Shown here one piece after another: positions 14,366-14,576 of a stretch of 14,576 bases of DNA. Position numbers and translations under genes: made by a program. The notes under the pieces are model-generated. The model did no database searches. It saw nothing but the letters and a program-made list of their open reading frames with translations, and was not told the DNA's origin. This DNA is from Chloroflexota bacterium (GTDB lineage: Bacteria; Chloroflexota; UBA6077; JACQUR01), in NCBI GenBank assembly GCA_016210245.1, contig JACQUR010000261.1:1-14576 (forward strand), read 5' to 3'. Numbering within the stretch: position 1 is the stretch's first letter; the number at the start of each line of letters is the position of its first letter.

Positions 14366-14576
14366 TATTCCACAGCACCAGGTCCTCGATAGATGCAGAG
14401 ATGCGGAAGAGCCGCTGCCGCTCCTGCTCCTGCTCGGTCCTGAAGCGATCCGGGGGGCTCGACGGGTCGTCCACCATCTGGGCGAAGATCACCGCCCGCG
14501 CCGCGGCCAGCGTCCGCCGCGCCCACCACAGGTGCAGCGTGCTCGGGTGCCCGTGGCGGATGGCCTTCTCCCGCGC
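14366..14576 (-). pseudogene. DUF1156 DNA methylase 5' remnant, copy A (cut by window edge)
   Basis: The minus strand from the window end reads REKAIRHGHPSTLHLWWARR, then TLAAARAVIFAQMVDDPSS and ERQRLFRI...IEDLVLW, parallel to copy C. Over 116 bp it differs from copy C at 7 positions and from copy B at 6, counted by eye. A 9-nt insertion giving Ser-Ala-Ser interrupts the RLFR-IE stretch and looks like a small duplication (AGATGC repeated). Similarity stops near 14366, about 47 nt before the TrlF start. The methylase start codon lies just beyond the window. An intact methylase cannot follow, because TrlF replaces the downstream part. Confidence 0.8.

Noticed and set aside
5746..14576. An intact BREX, DISARM or DUF1156/DUF499 defence operon
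   Set aside because: Only ends of the methylase and of the Swt1/DUF499-like gene are present. No PglZ, BrxC, DrmA/B or helicase genes were seen.
1..14576. CRISPR array, tRNA, rRNA, integrase or transposase genes
   Set aside because: No regularly spaced direct repeats, cloverleaf-like or rRNA segments, or recombinase motifs were found by reading both strands.

Overview
The window is high-GC bacterial DNA. No rRNA, tRNA, CRISPR array, integrase or transposase gene is visible. The secreted GH44-type glycosidase, the dense extragenic palindromes and the mix of defence families would fit a Chloroflexota-like genome, but nothing here fixes the taxonomy.

Left part (1-2456, + strand): a 37-bp perfect hairpin stands before an OmpR-type response regulator. 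Its stop codon overlaps the start of a secreted GH44 family glycoside hydrolase, so the two form one translational unit. A 28-bp perfect hairpin (2494-2559) closes this block and marks the border with what follows.

Right part (2553-14576, everything on the - strand): an accessory, defence-type island. Read in the direction of transcription it holds: the 5' end of a DUF1156-type DNA methylase gene (copy A), TrlF (PHP domain plus SMC-like ATPase), an AlbA_2/HATPase protein, a second methylase 5' end (copy B), RloA, a truncated RloB with two unassigned gene scraps, an OLD-like ATPase, a third methylase 5' end fused out of frame to a presumed methylase 3' end (copy C), a VapBC-like RHH/PIN pair, a ~106-bp MITE-like element, an inverted pair of REP palindromes, a second copy of the presumed methylase 3' end, a PARG-like protein, another long palindrome, a frameshifted 5' end of a gene resembling Swt1-HEPN/DUF499, a Zeta-toxin-type kinase with a small partner, and a second copy of that same 5' start.

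The main observation is that no core gene of the implied DUF1156/DUF499 system survives intact, while partial copies of its ends occur as direct repeats around intact accessory cassettes. TrlF-AlbA_2 and RloAB-OLD lie between methylase 5' copies, VapBC between methylase 3' copies, and the Zeta pair between Swt1/DUF499 starts. All cassettes read in the same direction, and two end 4-5 nt before a methylase start codon. This looks like repeated exchange of defence cassettes by recombination at core-gene ends, or the scar of several related operons collapsed together. Copies B and C of the methylase 5' end match at 159 of 164 aligned bases (counted by eye), so the process is probably recent.
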